DNA of 64,000 nt from Shewanella algicola (lineage in GTDB: Bacteria > Pseudomonadota > Gammaproteobacteria > Enterobacterales > Shewanellaceae), in NCBI RefSeq assembly GCF_014648035.1, contig NZ_BMQI01000002.1, positions 114,937 to 178,936 on the forward strand. Reading direction: 5' to 3'. Position 1 is the first letter of the stretch. Each line of letters begins with the position of its first letter. A program made the translations under genes and the position numbers. The notes under the pieces are model-generated. The model was given only the letters and a program-made list of their open reading frames with translations, had not been told where the DNA came from and did not search any database. Of the stretch, positions 16,606 through 27,806 are shown in pieces.

Positions 16606-19600
16606 TTAAAGCGTTTTTAGAAAACGGCCGCTTAACAAGCTTATTTATTGCGCTGTTAATTGTTGCTGGCTTAGGGGCAATATCAAGCCTGCCGCGCACT
16701 GAAGATCCGCACATTACCAACAGGTTTGCCTCAGTGATTACCCAATATCCTGGCGCATCTGCAGAGCGGGTTGAAGCATTAGTCACTGAGGTGCTTGAAA
16801 ACCAATTGCGCCGTTTAGAAGATTTAAAATTAGTGCAGTCGACATCTCGCCCTGGCATTTCGGTTATACAGCTCGAATTAAAAGACACAGTAGTCGATAC
16901 CGATCCGGTATGGTCGCGTGCACGTGACTTAATCGCTGACAGTAAATTTTTATTACCCGAAGCGGCACAAAATGGTGTGTTAGATGATCAACTAGGCTAT
17001 GCCAACACGGCCATATTAGGCATAGTGTGGACCGACGATTCTCCAGTAAGAGCCGACATACTTAACCGTTATGCTAAAGAGTTACAAAGCCGCTTACGCT
17101 TACTGAACGGTACCGACTTTGCCAAACTTTACGGTGCCCCAGAAGAGGAAATTCTGGTTGAGCTTGATGGCAATAAAATCAGCGAACTGCATTTAACACC
17201 TGCAGGAATTGCAGCGATTTTAGCCAATGCTGACAGCAAAATTTCTGCCGGCGAAATCAATAACAGTCAATTTAGAGCCTTAGTTGAGGTTTCTGGCGAG
17301 CTTGATTCACAACATCGTATTCGTCAGGTGCCGTTAAAAGTTGATGATTATGGCCAGATTATCCGTTTAGGTGATGTGGCAAATATCTCTCGTCAGGCTA
17401 AAACGCCTGCAAGCAGTATTGCACTAATTGATAGCCAACAAGGCATAATGGTCTCTGCCCGTATGCTTAACGACAATAGGGTGGATTTATGGCAACAACA
17501 AGTTAGCCAAACCATTGATGCGTTTTCGGTAAACTTACCTGCCAATATTGAAGTACAGTGGCTGTTTGACCAACAAGGTTACACTCAGGATCGCCTTGGC
17601 GATTTGGTGGTTAATTTACTCCAGGGCTTCATTATTATCCTGGCGGTGTTAATGCTCACGTTAGGCCTGCGTAATGCCGTCATTGTGGCAATATCACTAC
17701 CATTAACCGCATTATTCACACTAACTTGCATGAAATACACCGGATTACCGATTCATCAAATGTCGGTCACCGGCTTAGTGGTGGCCTTAGGTATTATGGT
17801 TGATAACGCGATTGTCATTGTCGATGCCATTGCTCAGCGGCGTCAACAAGGCATGACAAAACTTGAAGCGGTGTCAAAAACCTTACATCACTTATGGCTG
17901 CCGTTAGCAGGGTCAACCGTTACCACTATGCTGGCTTTTGCGCCGATAGTGTTAATGCCGGGCGCTGCTGGTGAGTTTGTTGGCGGGATTGCGATTTCGG
18001 TTATGTTTGCCCTGCTTGGGTCTTATATTATTTCACATACTATTATTGCTGGCCTTGCGGGGCGATTTAGCCGCAGTGAAAAACCAAGCGCTTGGTATCA
18101 ACAAGGCATGGCATTTCCAAAAATTAGCCAGGCATTCACTGCAAGTTTACGCTTTGCGTTGAACCGACCGTTATTGACAGCCGTTGTGATTGGTATTCTG
18201 CCTGTGGCTGGCTTTTTTGCGGCCGGTAAAATGACCGAGCAATTTTTTCCGCCATCAGACAGGGACATGTTTCAGCTAGAAGTGTATCTGGCACCTCATG
18301 TCAGCATTGAAAACACCCTCGCCCAGGTGAAGTTGATTGATAACAAACTGCAAAAAATTGACGATATTCTCGCTGCCACCTGGGTTGTGGGCGGTAATAC
18401 CCCATCGTTTTACTATAATTTAACCCAGCGTCAGCAAGGCGCTACAAACTACGCCCAAGCAATGATAAAAGTCACCGACTTTGTTGCAGCTAACAGGCTT
18501 ATTTTGCAATTACAAAAAGAGTTAGATAAAGAATACCCACAAGCGCAAATACTGGTGCGAAAACTTGAGCAAGGCCCACCGTTTAATGCCCCTGTAGAGC
18601 TACGAATTTACGGCCCAAACTTAGACACGTTAAAGACATTGGGCGAACAAGTACGAGGCATTTTAAATGCCACCCCAGATGTGATTCATACTCGTGCCAC
18701 ATTAAGCTCTGGTGCGCCAAAAGTGTGGCTTCAGGTAAATGAAGATGCCAGCCTAATGAGCGGTTTAAGCTTAAGCGACATTGCCAGCCAAATCCAAATG
18801 GCCACCACAGGGATTATTGGCGGCAGTATTTTAGAGCAAACAGAATCGTTACCTGTACGAGTCCGTTTAGGCGATATCAGCCGTGAGCAAGCCACTCGTT
18901 TAGCCGAAATAAACTTGGTGTCACCGTCGGGTTCTGGCATTCCTTTATCTGCACTTTCTTATAATGAGGTTAATGTGAGCCGCGGCGCCATTCCGCGTCG
19001 TAATGGCGAGCGGGTAAACACCATTGAAGCCTATATCACCAGTGGCGTACTCCCCGCTCAGGTGTTAAATGACGCCAAAGGTGCTATCGCAAACCTAAAT
19101 ATTCCAGCCGGTTATCATGTTGAAGTGGGCGGTGAAAGCGCTAAACGTAATGAAGCTGTGGGCAACTTACTGTCTAACATTGTCTTAGTGTTCACCTTAT
19201 TGCTGGCCACGGTTGTGTTATCGTTTAATTCGTTTAGGTTAACGGCCATTATCCTACTTAGTGCGTTTCAATCGGCGGGGTTAGGCTTGCTCGCAGTATT
19301 TGTGTTTGGCTACCCGTTTGGGTTTACCGTGATTATCGGTTTGTTAGGCTTAATGGGATTAGCGATTAACGCCGCTATTGTGATTTTAGCGGAGTTAGAA
19401 GATGTGCCCGATGCTAAGCAAGGTAATTTGGCGCTCATTATCGATACAGTGAGCAGCTGCGGGCGACATATTGGTTCAACCACCATCACCACGATAGGTG
19501 GTTTCTTACCGTTAATTATCGCAGGCGGCGGGTTTTGGCCACCTTTTGCCATCGCCATTGCCGGCGGGACATTACTGGCTACTATGCTGTCGCTAGTATG

Positions 19601-19673
19601 GGTGCCGGTAATGTATTTATTGTTGATGAAAACGCGGCGATCAATTCTACACAGACAAGCCGTTACGAGTTAG
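16602..19673 (+). CDS. RND family efflux pump, inner-membrane permease
   Basis: 1023 residues with 12 predicted transmembrane segments and two large periplasmic loops after TM1 and TM7. The N-terminus lacks a signal peptide and enters the membrane directly. The TM4 proton-relay region reads VDNAIVIVDAI, with one Asp followed by Asn where AcrB has Asp-Asp; this variant occurs in several RND subfamilies. SLPRTEDPHI and FFPPSDRDMF mark the starts of the periplasmic domains. It is translationally coupled to the adaptor and probably controlled by the divergent TetR. The substrate cannot be predicted. Confidence 0.9.
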   Translation: MIKAFLENGRLTSLFIALLIVAGLGAISSLPRTEDPHITNRFASVITQYPGASAERVEALVTEVLENQLRRLEDLKLVQSTSRPGISVIQLELKDTVVDTDPVWSRARDLIADSKFLLPEAAQNGVLDDQLGYANTAILGIVWTDDSPVRADILNRYAKELQSRLRLLNGTDFAKLYGAPEEEILVELDGNKISELHLTPAGIAAILANADSKISAGEINNSQFRALVEVSGELDSQHRIRQVPLKVDDYGQIIRLGDVANISRQAKTPASSIALIDSQQGIMVSARMLNDNRVDLWQQQVSQTIDAFSVNLPANIEVQWLFDQQGYTQDRLGDLVVNLLQGFIIILAVLMLTLGLRNAVIVAISLPLTALFTLTCMKYTGLPIHQMSVTGLVVALGIMVDNAIVIVDAIAQRRQQGMTKLEAVSKTLHHLWLPLAGSTVTTMLAFAPIVLMPGAAGEFVGGIAISVMFALLGSYIISHTIIAGLAGRFSRSEKPSAWYQQGMAFPKISQAFTASLRFALNRPLLTAVVIGILPVAGFFAAGKMTEQFFPPSDRDMFQLEVYLAPHVSIENTLAQVKLIDNKLQKIDDILAATWVVGGNTPSFYYNLTQRQQGATNYAQAMIKVTDFVAANRLILQLQKELDKEYPQAQILVRKLEQGPPFNAPVELRIYGPNLDTLKTLGEQVRGILNATPDVIHTRATLSSGAPKVWLQVNEDASLMSGLSLSDIASQIQMATTGIIGGSILEQTESLPVRVRLGDISREQATRLAEINLVSPSGSGIPLSALSYNEVNVSRGAIPRRNGERVNTIEAYITSGVLPAQVLNDAKGAIANLNIPAGYHVEVGGESAKRNEAVGNLLSNIVLVFTLLLATVVLSFNSFRLTAIILLSAFQSAGLGLLAVFVFGYPFGFTVIIGLLGLMGLAINAAIVILAELEDVPDAKQGNLALIIDTVSSCGRHIGSTTITTIGGFLPLIIAGGGFWPPFAIAIAGGTLLATMLSLVWVPVMYLLLMKTRRSILHRQAVTS

Positions 19674-19706
19674 CACTTTAATACCGTAAGCTAAAATTAC
19701 AGCCAA

Positions 19707-19739
19707 TAAAAAACCGCTTTATCACTAAAGCGGTTTTTT
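19707..19739. terminator. Bidirectional terminator between RND pump and cydX
   Basis: AAACCGCTTT and AAAGCGGTTT form the stem around ATCACT-like loop, with A-run on the left and T-run on the right. It can end both converging units. Confidence 0.88.
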
Positions 19740-19763
19740 ACTGTATAGGTTCAAAACAATAGA

Positions 19764-19874
19764 TTAATCTTCGTTTTGACGGTCCATGTTTTCAGTGTTC
19801 TCAAGCCATAATGCATTGATGATACCGAATGAACAAGCCAGTAATACCCCTAAAATCCACGCAAAATACCACAT
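19764..19874 (-). CDS. cydX: Cytochrome bd oxidase small subunit CydX
   Basis: 36 residues starting MWYFAWILGVLLACSFGIIN, a single transmembrane helix, then an acidic tail ending DRQNED. This matches CydX, the small third subunit that stabilises the haems of cytochrome bd-I. The N-terminal MWYFAWILG is diagnostic. It has a ribosome binding site AAGGAG and lies 18 bases downstream of cydB, as the last gene of cydABX. Confidence 0.93.
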   Translation of the reverse strand: MWYFAWILGVLLACSFGIINALWLENTENMDRQNED

Positions 19875-19891
19875 AGATGTTGCTCCTTAAT

Positions 19892-21031
19892 TTAGTAAAG
19901 TGAGGTTTTATTGTTTTCAATAAACTCACGATTTAAACGACCGAACATCTTGTAATAAGTCCAAGCAGTATAAGACAGTATCGTTGGAACGAAAATAGCT
20001 GCAACAAAAGTCATTACTGTTAAGGTCATTTCACTCGCCGTTGCATCCCACATAGTTAAGCTCACATTAGGCTCTAATGATGATGGCATTAAGAATGGGA
20101 ACATCGCAGTACCGCAAGTAAAGATAACGCAAGCAACAGCAAGCGAACTGAACAAGAAGGCAAAACCACTACGATTAAAGCGACTGGCTAAAACAACCAA
20201 TACAGGCAATATTAAGCCCAAAATTGGGAATAACATTGTCACAGGGTATTTGTCGTAATTGGTTAACCAGGCACCCGCTTCAACAGCAACTGTTTTAGTA
20301 GTTGGGTTTGATGGGCCTGCTAAGTCCAGTGTTGATGTAACCACATAGCCATCAATGCCATTGACTAACCAGACACCTGCTGCACCAAATAGTACAAACA
20401 ACAAGCTCGCACAAATTTGTGATGCTTTAACACTGCGTACACGTAGTTCGCCTTCGGTTTTCATTTGTAACCAAGACGCACCTTGCATCATAAACATGCT
20501 GACACTGACAAGACCGGCTAATAGCCCAAAAGGATTTAAAAGACCGAAAAAGCCACCGTGGTAAGTTGCACGTAGATATTCGTCAAAGTTAAATGGTACG
20601 CCTTGCAACAAGTTACCAAATGCCACACCAATGATCAGTGGTGGTACGAAACCGCCGACAAACAAAGCCCAATCCCACGACTTACGCCATTTGGGATCTT
20701 CAATTTTTGAACGATAATCAAAGCCAACTGGACGCATATATAACGCGAATAACACCAACATCATCGCCACATAAAAGCCAGAGAATGATACCGCGTAAAC
20801 CATAGGCCAAGCAGCAAATAAGGCACCACCCGCGGTGATAAGCCAAACTTGGTTGCCGTCCCAGTGAGGAGCAATGGTATTGATCATAATACGGCGCTCG
20901 GTGTCGTCTTTACCAATAATCGGTAATAAAGCACCTACGCCCATGTCAAAACCATCAGCCACAGCAAAACCGACTAATATTACACCGATTAATACCCACC
21001 AGATAAATCTTAATACTTCGTAATCTAACAT
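19892..21031 (-). CDS. cydB: Cytochrome bd ubiquinol oxidase subunit II
   Basis: 379 residues from ATG 21031, with GGAGG nine bases upstream; the frame extends two codons to a TTG that is not needed. It starts MLDYEVLRFIWWVLIGV and has GFDMGVG and APHWDGNQVWLI, the quinol-oxidase CydB landmarks, and about eight transmembrane helices. It pairs with CydA to reduce O2 with high affinity while generating proton motive force. It lies 15 bases after cydA in one operon. Confidence 0.95.
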   Translation of the reverse strand: MLDYEVLRFIWWVLIGVILVGFAVADGFDMGVGALLPIIGKDDTERRIMINTIAPHWDGNQVWLITAGGALFAAWPMVYAVSFSGFYVAMMLVLFALYMRPVGFDYRSKIEDPKWRKSWDWALFVGGFVPPLIIGVAFGNLLQGVPFNFDEYLRATYHGGFFGLLNPFGLLAGLVSVSMFMMQGASWLQMKTEGELRVRSVKASQICASLLFVLFGAAGVWLVNGIDGYVVTSTLDLAGPSNPTTKTVAVEAGAWLTNYDKYPVTMLFPILGLILPVLVVLASRFNRSGFAFLFSSLAVACVIFTCGTAMFPFLMPSSLEPNVSLTMWDATASEMTLTVMTFVAAIFVPTILSYTAWTYYKMFGRLNREFIENNKTSLY

Positions 21032-21046
21032 AATCAAGTCCTCCGA

Positions 21047-22603
21047 TTAGGCGTCTAGGTTTTCAAAGTGATAACGACCAGTCTTTAAGCTACTAGGGCC
21101 AAGACGAGCGAACTTGAACATTAAGAAAGCCTCTATCACCAGTAGGATGGTATAGAACACCGTAATCGAAATAATACTGAACCATAAATCCGCAGGGGTT
21201 AAACTCGATGCCGACATAAAGGTGGGTAATACTTCTGAGATGGTCCAAGGTTGACGGCCAAACTCTGACACAAACCAACCACATTCAATGGCAACCCAAG
21301 GAAGAGGTAAGCTGTAAAGTGCTGCACGTAAAACCCATTTTTTCTCAGCAATTTTATGACGTGTGCTTTGCCAAAATGCTGCGGCAAACACTAGTAGCAT
21401 TATCACACCGGCACCAACCATAATACGGAAAGTCCAGAACATAGGCGCTACGGTAGGAATAGAATCATATGATGCTGCAATAATTTGCTCTTCTGTTGCA
21501 TCAACCACTTTATCGGTATAACGCTTAAGTAAGAAGCCATAACCTAAGTCATCTTTAGTCGCTTCAAATTGTGCTCTAACCTCTGGTGTTTCATCACCTG
21601 CACGCAATTTTTCAAGCAGTGCATATGCCACCATACCGTTACGAATACGCACTTCATGCTCTTTAATAAGATCTTTAAGGCCTGTCACCTCTTCATCTAA
21701 AGAACGTGTAGCAATAATACCCATTACATATGGAATTTTAACGGCGTAATCTGTGTGCATGGTTTCTTGATTAGGAAAACCGACAGCGGTAAACGCTGCA
21801 GGAGCAGGCTCAGTGTGCCATTCAGCTTCAATTGCCGCTAATTTTACGCGTTGAACTTCGCCGACTTCATAGCCAGATTCATCACCCAGAACAATAACCG
21901 ATAAGATTGACGCTAAACCGAAACTTGCAGCAACGGCAAATGAGCGACGAGCAAACGGTAGGTCACGACCTTTAAGGATGTAGTAAGCACTGATAGACAG
22001 GACAAACATTGCACCAGCAACATAGCCAGAGGCTACGGTATGAACAAACTTGACCTGCGCAACAGGGTTAAACACTAATGCGGCAAAGTCAGTCATTTCC
22101 ATACGCATGGTTTCATAATTAAACACAGAACCCACTGGGTTTTGCATCCAACCATTTGCAATCAAAATCCATAATGCTGACATGTTAGAGCCAATGGCCA
22201 CTAACCAGGTTACCGCAAGATGTTGACGTTTGCTAAAACGATCCCAACCAAAGAAGAACATACCCACTAAGGTAGACTCTAGGAAGAAGGCCATTAACGC
22301 TTCAATCGCCAGAGGCGCACCGAAAATGTCACCTACATAATGAGAATAGTATGACCAGTTAGTACCAAACTGGAATTCCATAGCTAAACCCGTAGCAACA
22401 CCTAAGGCAAAGTTAATCCCGAAAAGCTTACCCCAAAATTTCGTCATATCTTTATATATCTGATTATTTGTCATCACATACAGTGATTCCATAATCGCCA
22501 GAATAAAGGCAAGACCTAGGGTAAGTGGAACAAATAAAAAGTGGTACATGGCTGTCAACGCAAATTGAAAACGCGATAGCTCAACAACCTCTTCGATAAT
22601 CAT
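21047..22603 (-). CDS. cydA: Cytochrome bd ubiquinol oxidase subunit I
   Basis: 518 residues, nine transmembrane helices. His21 in [12 protein letters not shown] corresponds to the haem b595 ligand and the His in [14 protein letters not shown] to a b558 ligand. The long quinol-binding Q-loop is present ([16 protein letters not shown] and following), making this the long-loop E. coli bd-I type. It is the first gene of cydABX. Regulation by oxygen sensors is expected for the family, but no perfect FNR site is visible upstream; repeated ATTAAC elements 80-120 bases away are possible ArcA contacts. Confidence 0.95.
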   Translation of the reverse strand: MIIEEVVELSRFQFALTAMYHFLFVPLTLGLAFILAIMESLYVMTNNQIYKDMTKFWGKLFGINFALGVATGLAMEFQFGTNWSYYSHYVGDIFGAPLAIEALMAFFLESTLVGMFFFGWDRFSKRQHLAVTWLVAIGSNMSALWILIANGWMQNPVGSVFNYETMRMEMTDFAALVFNPVAQVKFVHTVASGYVAGAMFVLSISAYYILKGRDLPFARRSFAVAASFGLASILSVIVLGDESGYEVGEVQRVKLAAIEAEWHTEPAPAAFTAVGFPNQETMHTDYAVKIPYVMGIIATRSLDEEVTGLKDLIKEHEVRIRNGMVAYALLEKLRAGDETPEVRAQFEATKDDLGYGFLLKRYTDKVVDATEEQIIAASYDSIPTVAPMFWTFRIMVGAGVIMLLVFAAAFWQSTRHKIAEKKWVLRAALYSLPLPWVAIECGWFVSEFGRQPWTISEVLPTFMSASSLTPADLWFSIISITVFYTILLVIEAFLMFKFARLGPSSLKTGRYHFENLDA

Positions 22604-23274
22604 TGGCGACTCCTTACTTCATTCAGTTCGACCAAATGCGATACGGCAATGGCACATTGCCACAGTGATGATGTTATACCTGAAAACATTATTTTAAAGT
22701 TAATAATGTTAATGCGTTTATTAATGAAAATAGACGAATCAAACCATTAGCTTAGATTTTCAAGCCCAATCCTAAACGTTCTATATCTTACGGCATACAA
22801 GCGGGTGAGATCAGATTTTTTAATCAAATTTGTGACAAACATTAGATTTTTTGCATGATTGCAATTTAAACTTTAAATAACAATCACTTACAAGAAACCA
22901 AAGTGTGTCGAAAACCATAAAATAATCATTTTTGTGACATAAGCCCGAGCAAGTTTTATTATAAAGTCTTGTAGCGCTAGCAAATTGCTCATTTCATCCT
23001 CGCTTGAGGTATTGACAATATCAACCCAATTGCTAGGCGCAAGCATTTAAAATACATAAAATGCTTATAAATACTTTATTGATTAATATTGTTAACGAAT
23101 ACATAACCCTTTAGTAAAGTACTAATAACAGATTAGTAAATCTTAATACTCAATAATAATGACATTAAAAATTACCATTACAACTCAGTTAAATAGCCAT
23201 ATTTTAAATCTGACTCCTAGAAAAAATTACAATAAGCATTATTAAAACTAATTCCAAATGTCATTTTTTCTCAT
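22604..23274. other. Long AT-rich gap upstream of cydA, no gene found
   Basis: About 670 bases without a credible coding frame. It must hold the cydA promoter. I see ATTAAC repeats spaced nine bases apart near 22695-22715 and single TGTGA half-sites near 22832 and 22935, but no perfect FNR or CRP palindrome. The rest is low-complexity AT-rich sequence. Confidence 0.5.
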
Positions 23275-23303
23275 TTGAGCTTTGTAAATGTTGATCGTAT
23301 AAT
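23275..23303 (+). promoter_or_regulatory. sigma70 promoter of a short transcript between cydA and purL
   Basis: TTGAGC, 17 bases, TATAAT: a perfect -10 and four of six -35 positions at optimal spacing. Transcription would begin near 23310 and meet a terminator about 240 bases later. Confidence 0.6.
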
Positions 23304-23376
23304 TTATATACAACATTCTCCGTGGTATTTGCCACCTTAGTCTAGATCTACCTTCCCCTTTGATTTGAGATATCGT

Positions 23377-23457
23377 ATGACACTGTTATTTGAAAATATT
23401 GTAAACTTATATAAACACGCCTTTTCTGAAATGTTTACCCCGAAAGAGGATAAATAA
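23377..23457 (+). CDS. Possible 26-residue small protein
   Basis: ATG to TAA encodes MTLLFENIVNLYKH followed by AFSEMFTPKEDK. The middle is amphipathic and the tail charged. It lies inside a transcription unit with its own strong promoter and a strong terminator. The ribosome binding site is poor (TTGAGATAT), so the transcript may instead be a regulatory RNA, with or without translation. I do not recognise the peptide. No homology search could be made. Confidence 0.35.
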   Translation: MTLLFENIVNLYKHAFSEMFTPKEDK

Positions 23458-23519
23458 CTGGCGTTAGAATAATACCAATAAGCGGCATTATCAGTATTTT
23501 ACTGCTCAAAATATGCCAT

Positions 23520-23551
23520 AAAAAAAGCGACTCAATTGAGTCGCTTTTTTT
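23520..23551. terminator. Bidirectional terminator shared by purL and the short plus-strand transcript
   Basis: An 18-base perfect palindrome GCGACTCAATTGAGTCGC with seven A before and seven T after. It lies 15 bases past the purL stop and about 60 bases after the small open frame. Confidence 0.9.
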
Positions 23552-23566
23552 ATTCACTAAACATGC

Positions 23567-26500
23567 TTAGCCAATCTTAACCCGAGCATTACGGAACATG
23601 CGCATCCATGGGCTGTCTTCGCCCCAACCATCTGGATGCCATGAGTTAGCAACCGTTCTGAACACGCGCTCAGGGTGTGGCATCATAATGGTAACACGAC
23701 CGTCAGTAGTACAAATACCGGTTAAACCATTTGGCGAACCATTAGGGTTTTCTGGGTATTGCGTTGCAATCTGGCCGTGACCATCAACATAACGCAGTGC
23801 AATCGTCCCCGAAGCTTCAGCACTAGCAAGTGCTTGAGCACTTGCAAACTCTGCTAAACCTTCACCGTGTGATACTGCGATTGGCATACGCGAACCGGCC
23901 ATACCGTCAAAGAATGCCGATGGTGATTGCTGTACTTCAACCAAGCTAAAACGAGCTTCAAAACGCTCAGAGCGGTTGCGCACAAAGTGTGGCCAATGCT
24001 CACTGCCAGGAATGATTTCTTTTAAGTTAGATAACATCTGACAACCATTACACACACCTAGCGCAATGCTTGAGTCACGCTCAAAGAAGCGGCTAAATTC
24101 ATCACGGGCACGGCTGTTAAATAAAATCGATTTAGCCCAACCTTCACCAGCGCCGAGTACGTCACCATAAGAGAAACCGCCACAAGCCACTAGGCCCTGG
24201 AACTCCTCTAAGCTAATACGACCTGATAAAATATCAGACATATGCACGTCGCGGCTTTCAAAACCTGCGCGGTCAAATGCGGCAGCCATTTCAATGTGCG
24301 AGTTAACACCCTGCTCACGTAAAATAGCCATTTTAGGCGCTGCGCCTTTTAAAATATAAGGTGCAGCAACATCTTCGCTCGGATTAAAGCCTAATTTAAC
24401 GGTTAAGCCTGGTGCATCTGCTTGCTGTTTAAGCTCAAACTCTTGCTTAGCACATTCAGGATTATCACGCAGGGCTTGCATGCGGTAGGTAGTTTCAGAC
24501 CACAAAGTGCGTAATGCGGTGCGGCTATCGGCAAAGATAACGCGCTCGCCATCAGTAATACTGATCTTATCAGCTTTTTCCAGGCCACCAATATGATGGC
24601 AGCTCACGCCTTTGGCTTCAAACTGCGCAGCAATGTCGGTTGCTTGCTCTGCACTCACTTGAATAACTGCGCCTAATTCTTCGTTAAATAAACGCTCTAA
24701 ATCAGTGCCGTTTAAGCCTGCTAAATCGATGCTTAACCCTGTGTTACCGGCAAATGCCATTTCAACTAGGGTGGTAAATAATCCACCGTCGCTGCGATCG
24801 TGATAAGCAATGACGGCCTGGTCTGAAACCAATTTTTGCATCACTTCAAAGAAGCCTGCAAGGTTAGCAGTGTGGTCCAGTGTCGGCGCAATATCGCCAA
24901 GCTCACTGTACACCTGTGCTAAACATGAGCCACCTAAACGATTTTGGCCATTGCTCAAATCAAGCATTAGCAATGCGCTGTCGCCTTTATCAGAGCGCAG
25001 CTCTGGGGTGACGGTTTTGCGAATATCTTGCACAACACCAAAGGCGGTAATCACTAACGACATAGGCGACGTTACGGTTTTATTTTCGCCGTTATCTTCC
25101 CATGCGGTTTTCATCGACATTGAGTCTTTACCGACAGGAATGGTAATACCCAGCGCTGGGCATAAGTCTTCACCGATGGCTTTAACCGCTTCGTAAAGGC
25201 CGGCATCTTCACCTGGGTGACCCGCTGGTGACATCCAGTTAGCTGATAGTTTAATCCGTTTGAACGAGCCAATATCAGTACCGGCAATGTTCATAATCGA
25301 CTCAGCAACGGCCATACGCGCAGAAGCATCAAAATCGAGTAACGCTAACGGAGTGCGCTCGCCCATCGACATGGCTTCCCCGGTGTAGCTGTCATAACTT
25401 GACGCGGTTACCGCGCAGTCAGCAACAGGCACCTGCCAGGGACCGACCATTTGATCGCGATTCACTAAGCCAGTGACAGAGCGGTCACCAATGGTGATTA
25501 AGAACGTTTTGTCGGCAACCGTTGGTAGGGTTAACACACGCTTAACGGCTTCGGTTAACTCAATCTTAGTTTGATCTAATGCCGGAGATACAGCTTTAGC
25601 CGTTACCACATCGCGGCTCATTTTAGGCGCTTTACCTAATAACACTTCAAGCGGTAAATCAATGGGTTTGTTATTAAAGTGACTGTCTGCAAGGGTTAAA
25701 TTCATCTCTTCTGTGGCTTCGCCCACAACCGCAAACGGAGCACGTTCGCGAGCACAAATATCAGCAAACTGTTGTAAATTCTCAGGCGCGACAGATAACA
25801 CATAACGCTCTTGCGATTCGTTACACCAAATCTCAAGTGGGCTCATGCCTGGCTCATCAGAGGGCACGTTACGTAAATTAAATACGCCGCCACGATTACC
25901 GTCGTTAACCAATTCAGGGAAAGCATTAGATAAACCGCCCGCTCCCACGTCGTGAATAAACTGAATAGGGTTGGTGTCGCCCAATTGCCAACAACGGTCA
26001 ATCACTTCTTGGCAACGACGCTCCATTTCAGGGTTTTCACGTTGTACAGATGCAAAGTCTAAATCTTCACTTGATTGACCAGATGCCATCGAAGAGGCAG
26101 CGCCGCCACCTAAACCTATATTCATTGCTGGGCCACCTAGCACGATCAACTTTGCGCCGACGGTGATTTCACCTTTTTGCACGTGTTCTTCACGGATATT
26201 ACCTAAACCACCGGCAATCATAATCGGCTTGTGGTAACCACGTACTTCAACGCCGTTATGGCTTGACACTTCTTGCTCGTAGGTACGGAAATAACCGGTT
26301 AACGCCGGACGACCAAATTCGTTATTAAATGCAGCGCCGCCTAATGGGCCTTCGAGCATGATTTCTAACGGGGTCACGATACGGTCAGGTTTGCCGTAAT
26401 TGCCTTCCCAGGGTTGAACAAAACCAGGGATTTTAAGGTTAGACACGGTAAAGCCATTTAAACCGGCTTTGGGTTTAGAACCTCGACCCGTTGCACCTTC

Positions 26501-27448
26501 GTCACGAATTTCGCCACCAGACCCCGTAGCGGCACCGGGGTATGGGCTAATTGCGGTTGGGTGATTGTGGGTTTCTACCTTCATCAATATGTGCATCGGT
26601 TCGGTGTGGTAGTTGTATACACCGTCTGGATCGGGGAAGAAACGACCAGCAACAGAACCTGTCATTACTGCAGCGTTATCTTTATAAGCAGATAACACGT
26701 TATCAGGGGTCACTTCAAAGGTGTTCTTGATCATTTTAAACAATGATTTCGGCTGTACTTCGCCGTCAATTGTCCAATCGGCATTGAAAATTTTATGACG
26801 GCAATGCTCTGAGTTAGCCTGAGCAAACATCATTAATTCAATGTCGTTTGGATTGCGCTTTAAGCGGACAAAGTTTTCGACTAGGTAGTCAATTTCATCA
26901 TCGGCTAACGCTAAGCCTAACTTCACGTTAGCCACTTCAAGTGCGCGGCGACCTTCGGCTAAAATATTGACGCTGTTAAATTTAGCAGGCTCAGTGCGGG
27001 CAAACAGCACTTGGGCGTCATCAAAGCTTGGTAACATCACTTCAACCATGCGGTCATGTAATAAACCTTGTAATTGCTTTTGCTGCTCGGCCGTTAATGT
27101 GGCTGACTCAACATAATAAGCAATACCACGCTCTAAACGCTTAACTTTATCTAGGCCACAGTTATGGGCAATATCGGTCGCTTTAGATGACCAAGGAGAA
27201 ATAGTGCCAGGACGCGGCGTAACAAACAATAACGATCCCTCTGGCGCATGTGACTCAATGGCAGGGCCGTAGGTAAGAATGGTTTCTAGTTGTAGACGTT
27301 CATTATCATCGAGTTGTTCAGTCAGATCGGCTAAATGCACATATTCGGCATAAATTTGCGATACTGGAAGCGATGCGTTTTCGCAAGCCTCCATGAGTTT
27401 TTGAACTCTAAATGCAGATAGTGCAGGGGCTCCGCGAATGATTTCCAT
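23567..27448 (-). CDS. purL: Phosphoribosylformylglycinamidine synthase (FGAM synthase)
   Basis: 1293 residues from ATG 27448; a GTG one codon earlier is dispensable. This is the large single-chain PurL that converts FGAR and glutamine to FGAM in step four of purine synthesis. Domains in order: N-terminal PurS-like, linker, two AIRS-type ATPase halves ([17 protein letters not shown] near residue 290 and a second from about residue 660), and a C-terminal class I glutaminase with GVCNGCQML (catalytic Cys), and SHGEG and HPERVF (His and Glu side). A TATAAT -10 on the minus strand at 27497-27502 gives a short leader. It lies beside mltF, as in many gammaproteobacteria. Confidence 0.97.
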   Translation of the reverse strand: MEIIRGAPALSAFRVQKLMEACENASLPVSQIYAEYVHLADLTEQLDDNERLQLETILTYGPAIESHAPEGSLLFVTPRPGTISPWSSKATDIAHNCGLDKVKRLERGIAYYVESATLTAEQQKQLQGLLHDRMVEVMLPSFDDAQVLFARTEPAKFNSVNILAEGRRALEVANVKLGLALADDEIDYLVENFVRLKRNPNDIELMMFAQANSEHCRHKIFNADWTIDGEVQPKSLFKMIKNTFEVTPDNVLSAYKDNAAVMTGSVAGRFFPDPDGVYNYHTEPMHILMKVETHNHPTAISPYPGAATGSGGEIRDEGATGRGSKPKAGLNGFTVSNLKIPGFVQPWEGNYGKPDRIVTPLEIMLEGPLGGAAFNNEFGRPALTGYFRTYEQEVSSHNGVEVRGYHKPIMIAGGLGNIREEHVQKGEITVGAKLIVLGGPAMNIGLGGGAASSMASGQSSEDLDFASVQRENPEMERRCQEVIDRCWQLGDTNPIQFIHDVGAGGLSNAFPELVNDGNRGGVFNLRNVPSDEPGMSPLEIWCNESQERYVLSVAPENLQQFADICARERAPFAVVGEATEEMNLTLADSHFNNKPIDLPLEVLLGKAPKMSRDVVTAKAVSPALDQTKIELTEAVKRVLTLPTVADKTFLITIGDRSVTGLVNRDQMVGPWQVPVADCAVTASSYDSYTGEAMSMGERTPLALLDFDASARMAVAESIMNIAGTDIGSFKRIKLSANWMSPAGHPGEDAGLYEAVKAIGEDLCPALGITIPVGKDSMSMKTAWEDNGENKTVTSPMSLVITAFGVVQDIRKTVTPELRSDKGDSALLMLDLSNGQNRLGGSCLAQVYSELGDIAPTLDHTANLAGFFEVMQKLVSDQAVIAYHDRSDGGLFTTLVEMAFAGNTGLSIDLAGLNGTDLERLFNEELGAVIQVSAEQATDIAAQFEAKGVSCHHIGGLEKADKISITDGERVIFADSRTALRTLWSETTYRMQALRDNPECAKQEFELKQQADAPGLTVKLGFNPSEDVAAPYILKGAAPKMAILREQGVNSHIEMAAAFDRAGFESRDVHMSDILSGRISLEEFQGLVACGGFSYGDVLGAGEGWAKSILFNSRARDEFSRFFERDSSIALGVCNGCQMLSNLKEIIPGSEHWPHFVRNRSERFEARFSLVEVQQSPSAFFDGMAGSRMPIAVSHGEGLAEFASAQALASAEASGTIALRYVDGHGQIATQYPENPNGSPNGLTGICTTDGRVTIMMPHPERVFRTVANSWHPDGWGEDSPWMRMFRNARVKIG

Positions 27449-27806
27449 CACGTCTATTCACCTTATAATTTATATAGGAGGGTCAGAATTGGCGCTATTA
27501 TAGGGAATTGCACCATACAAATCACGCTCGAGCACGGGTGAAAACAGTGTTTCCTGATAGGGAAAATATCCCTGACGATGAATGCTACAGTGAATAGTAT
27601 GACAACTTTACATCTGAACAATAACAGTACATTTTATGGTGTTTTTTTGTACAAGCCTAGGCGTTTTGCAAAACACCTGATAAAGTATGCGAAAAATAAC
27701 GCCTACTCCTACATATTTAAAGGCTATTCGACAGTATTAAACTCGTTTTTCTCGTATTACTCTCGTGAACATTAACGATACAACTTAAGATAACCAGTTA
27801 ATAAAT
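27449..27806. other. Intergenic gap between divergent purL and mltF
   Basis: Holds the purL -10 element (27497-27502, minus strand) and must hold the mltF promoter. The open stretch 27578-27775 has an AT-driven, non-protein-like composition and no ribosome binding site. I see no convincing PurR box. Confidence 0.5.

Noticed and set aside
22604..22900. Perfect FNR site upstream of cydA
   Set aside because: Only partial half-sites (TTGAT without a correctly spaced ATCAA) were found.
24810..25196. Plus-strand frame of 128 codons within purL
   Set aside because: Shadow of the purL coding frame on the opposite strand.
27578..27775. Possible 65-residue protein before mltF
   Set aside because: Composition follows AT-rich DNA, no ribosome binding site, and it sits in the mltF leader.
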